This document shows, piece after piece, positions 44,035 to 44,543 of a stretch of DNA of 44,543 bases (within the stretch, counting starts at the first letter, position 1; every line of letters starts with the position of its first letter). The DNA lies in contig JAJYKL010000031.1 of the NCBI GenBank assembly GCA_021788625.1, forward strand, positions 1 through 44,543. Reading direction: 5' to 3'. The translations under genes were made by a program, and so were the position numbers. The notes under the pieces are model-generated. The model was not told the origin of the DNA and ran no database searches. It saw nothing but the letters and a program-made list of their open reading frames with translations. Source of the DNA: Chloroflexota bacterium. GTDB taxonomy: Bacteria; Chloroflexota; Anaerolineae; J036; Brachytrichaceae.

Positions 44035-44543
44035 ATGAGATGCAGGGTTTTATACTGGTTGAGTGTATTCATTCTTGTGCTGTCAGGATGCGGTGGCGCC
44101 CTCAGGCCGACCCTGCAGCCCACGTTGCCGCCTGCGTCAGCTAGCCCGACCGGCACCAACCCAGCGATCATTCCGACACAACCCACGTCGGTTGCCATGA
44201 CTGCCACACCAGAAGCGACGAGCACTCCACCGCCAACTGAGCTGCCCGTAGCGACGCCTGCGCCTGCCGCAAGCAGTACCGTTACCAGCTCCCAGGAGGG
44301 CACCAAGGGATCCATGACGGCAAAAGAAACGGACACACTGGTGCGCGACGAGTTATCTGACGCGAATACGCGCTTTGGCATCGCACTGTTGAAGCAGATC
44401 GTTAAGCAGGATGGCGAGCAGAACACTTTCATCTCGCCGGCCAGTATCGCCATCGCCCTGGCCATGACCTATAACGGCGCCAGCGGCGAGACCCAAAAGG
44501 CCATGGCGCAAACGCTGCAATTAAATAGCATGAGCTTGAAGGA
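44035..44543 (+). CDS. Serpin-family lipoprotein, 5' part
   Basis: The window holds 169 codons of a protein that continues past the end. A type II signal peptide with lipobox V-L-S-G-C19 marks a lipoprotein. A Pro/Thr/Ser/Ala-rich linker (about 20-95) follows. The serpin domain begins near residue 108: A-N-T-R-F-G-I-A-L-L, then N-T-F-I-S-P-A-S-I-A-I-A-L-A-M, then Y-N-G-A-S-G-E-T. Serpins trap serine proteases; the reactive-centre loop is beyond the window, so inhibitory ability cannot be judged. GGGAGGA lies about 8 bases before the ATG. Confidence 0.88.
   Translation, partial: MRCRVLYWLSVFILVLSGCGGALRPTLQPTLPPASASPTGTNPAIIPTQPTSVAMTATPEATSTPPPTELPVATPAPAASSTVTSSQEGTKGSMTAKETDTLVRDELSDANTRFGIALLKQIVKQDGEQNTFISPASIAIALAMTYNGASGETQKAMAQTLQLNSMSLK

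Noticed and set aside
43941..44465. 174-codon minus-strand frame at the right end
   Set aside because: It is antisense to the serpin lipoprotein, which has a ribosome site, lipobox and serpin domain.

Overview
The window looks like chromosomal DNA of a Chloroflexota bacterium, probably an Anaerolineae-like lineage. This is inferred from protein style and gene neighbourhoods; no rRNA or marker tree was available. DNA is fairly GC-rich, genes start mostly behind GGAGG-type ribosome sites, and two substrate-binding lipoproteins carry a Tat signal with Ala/Thr/Pro-rich linkers. No rRNA, tRNA, CRISPR array, transposase or integrase was seen.

Region 1 (1-3935) is accessory DNA: a large DUF3854 primase-like/P-loop replication protein, a tiny Cys-rich zinc-finger-like protein and a small unknown protein in one tight operon. 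A strong promoter containing an SOS-box-like dyad lies upstream and a hairpin repeat cluster lies downstream. Region 2 (3932-10816) is a metabolic cluster: a PfkB-family protein with an altered active site, divergent from a flavin reductase-like protein and five tightly packed genes (FAD oxidoreductase, metallo-beta-lactamase-fold hydrolase, aldo/keto reductase, class V aminotransferase, second FAD oxidoreductase). Region 3 (10817-19764) holds a long structured leader with a small ORF, a large XRE/NB-ARC/TPR regulator with an unknown membrane protein, an SGNH hydrolase, an HpcH/HpaI aldolase, a double-thioredoxin-fold protein, and a third FAD oxidoreductase preceded closely by an XRE regulator.

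Region 4 (19838-26528, minus strand) is a carbohydrate uptake locus: LacI regulator, LplB-type and YtcP-type permeases, and two paralogous Tat lipoprotein binding proteins bordered by long stem-loops. No ATPase gene is present, so a shared ATPase is expected elsewhere. Together with regions 2-3 it suggests import and oxidative breakdown of a sugar or sugar-acid derivative of unknown identity.

Region 5 (26569-44543) is mostly core metabolism: CsoR with its own operator, rlmN, rpmB, Asp23/Gls24, FakA, FakB, an orphan molybdopterin-dehydrogenase FAD subunit with XdhC, uvrC, glycogen phosphorylase, a GNAT acetyltransferase, an acetylxylan-esterase-like hydrolase, a membrane-anchored alpha/beta hydrolase, a YvcK/CofD-like protein, GAPDH with a clear terminator, and the start of a serpin lipoprotein cut by the window end.

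The best candidates for something undescribed are the three-flavoprotein redox/PLP cluster with its transporter, the structured leader at 10855-10996, and the small replication module at 360-3785.
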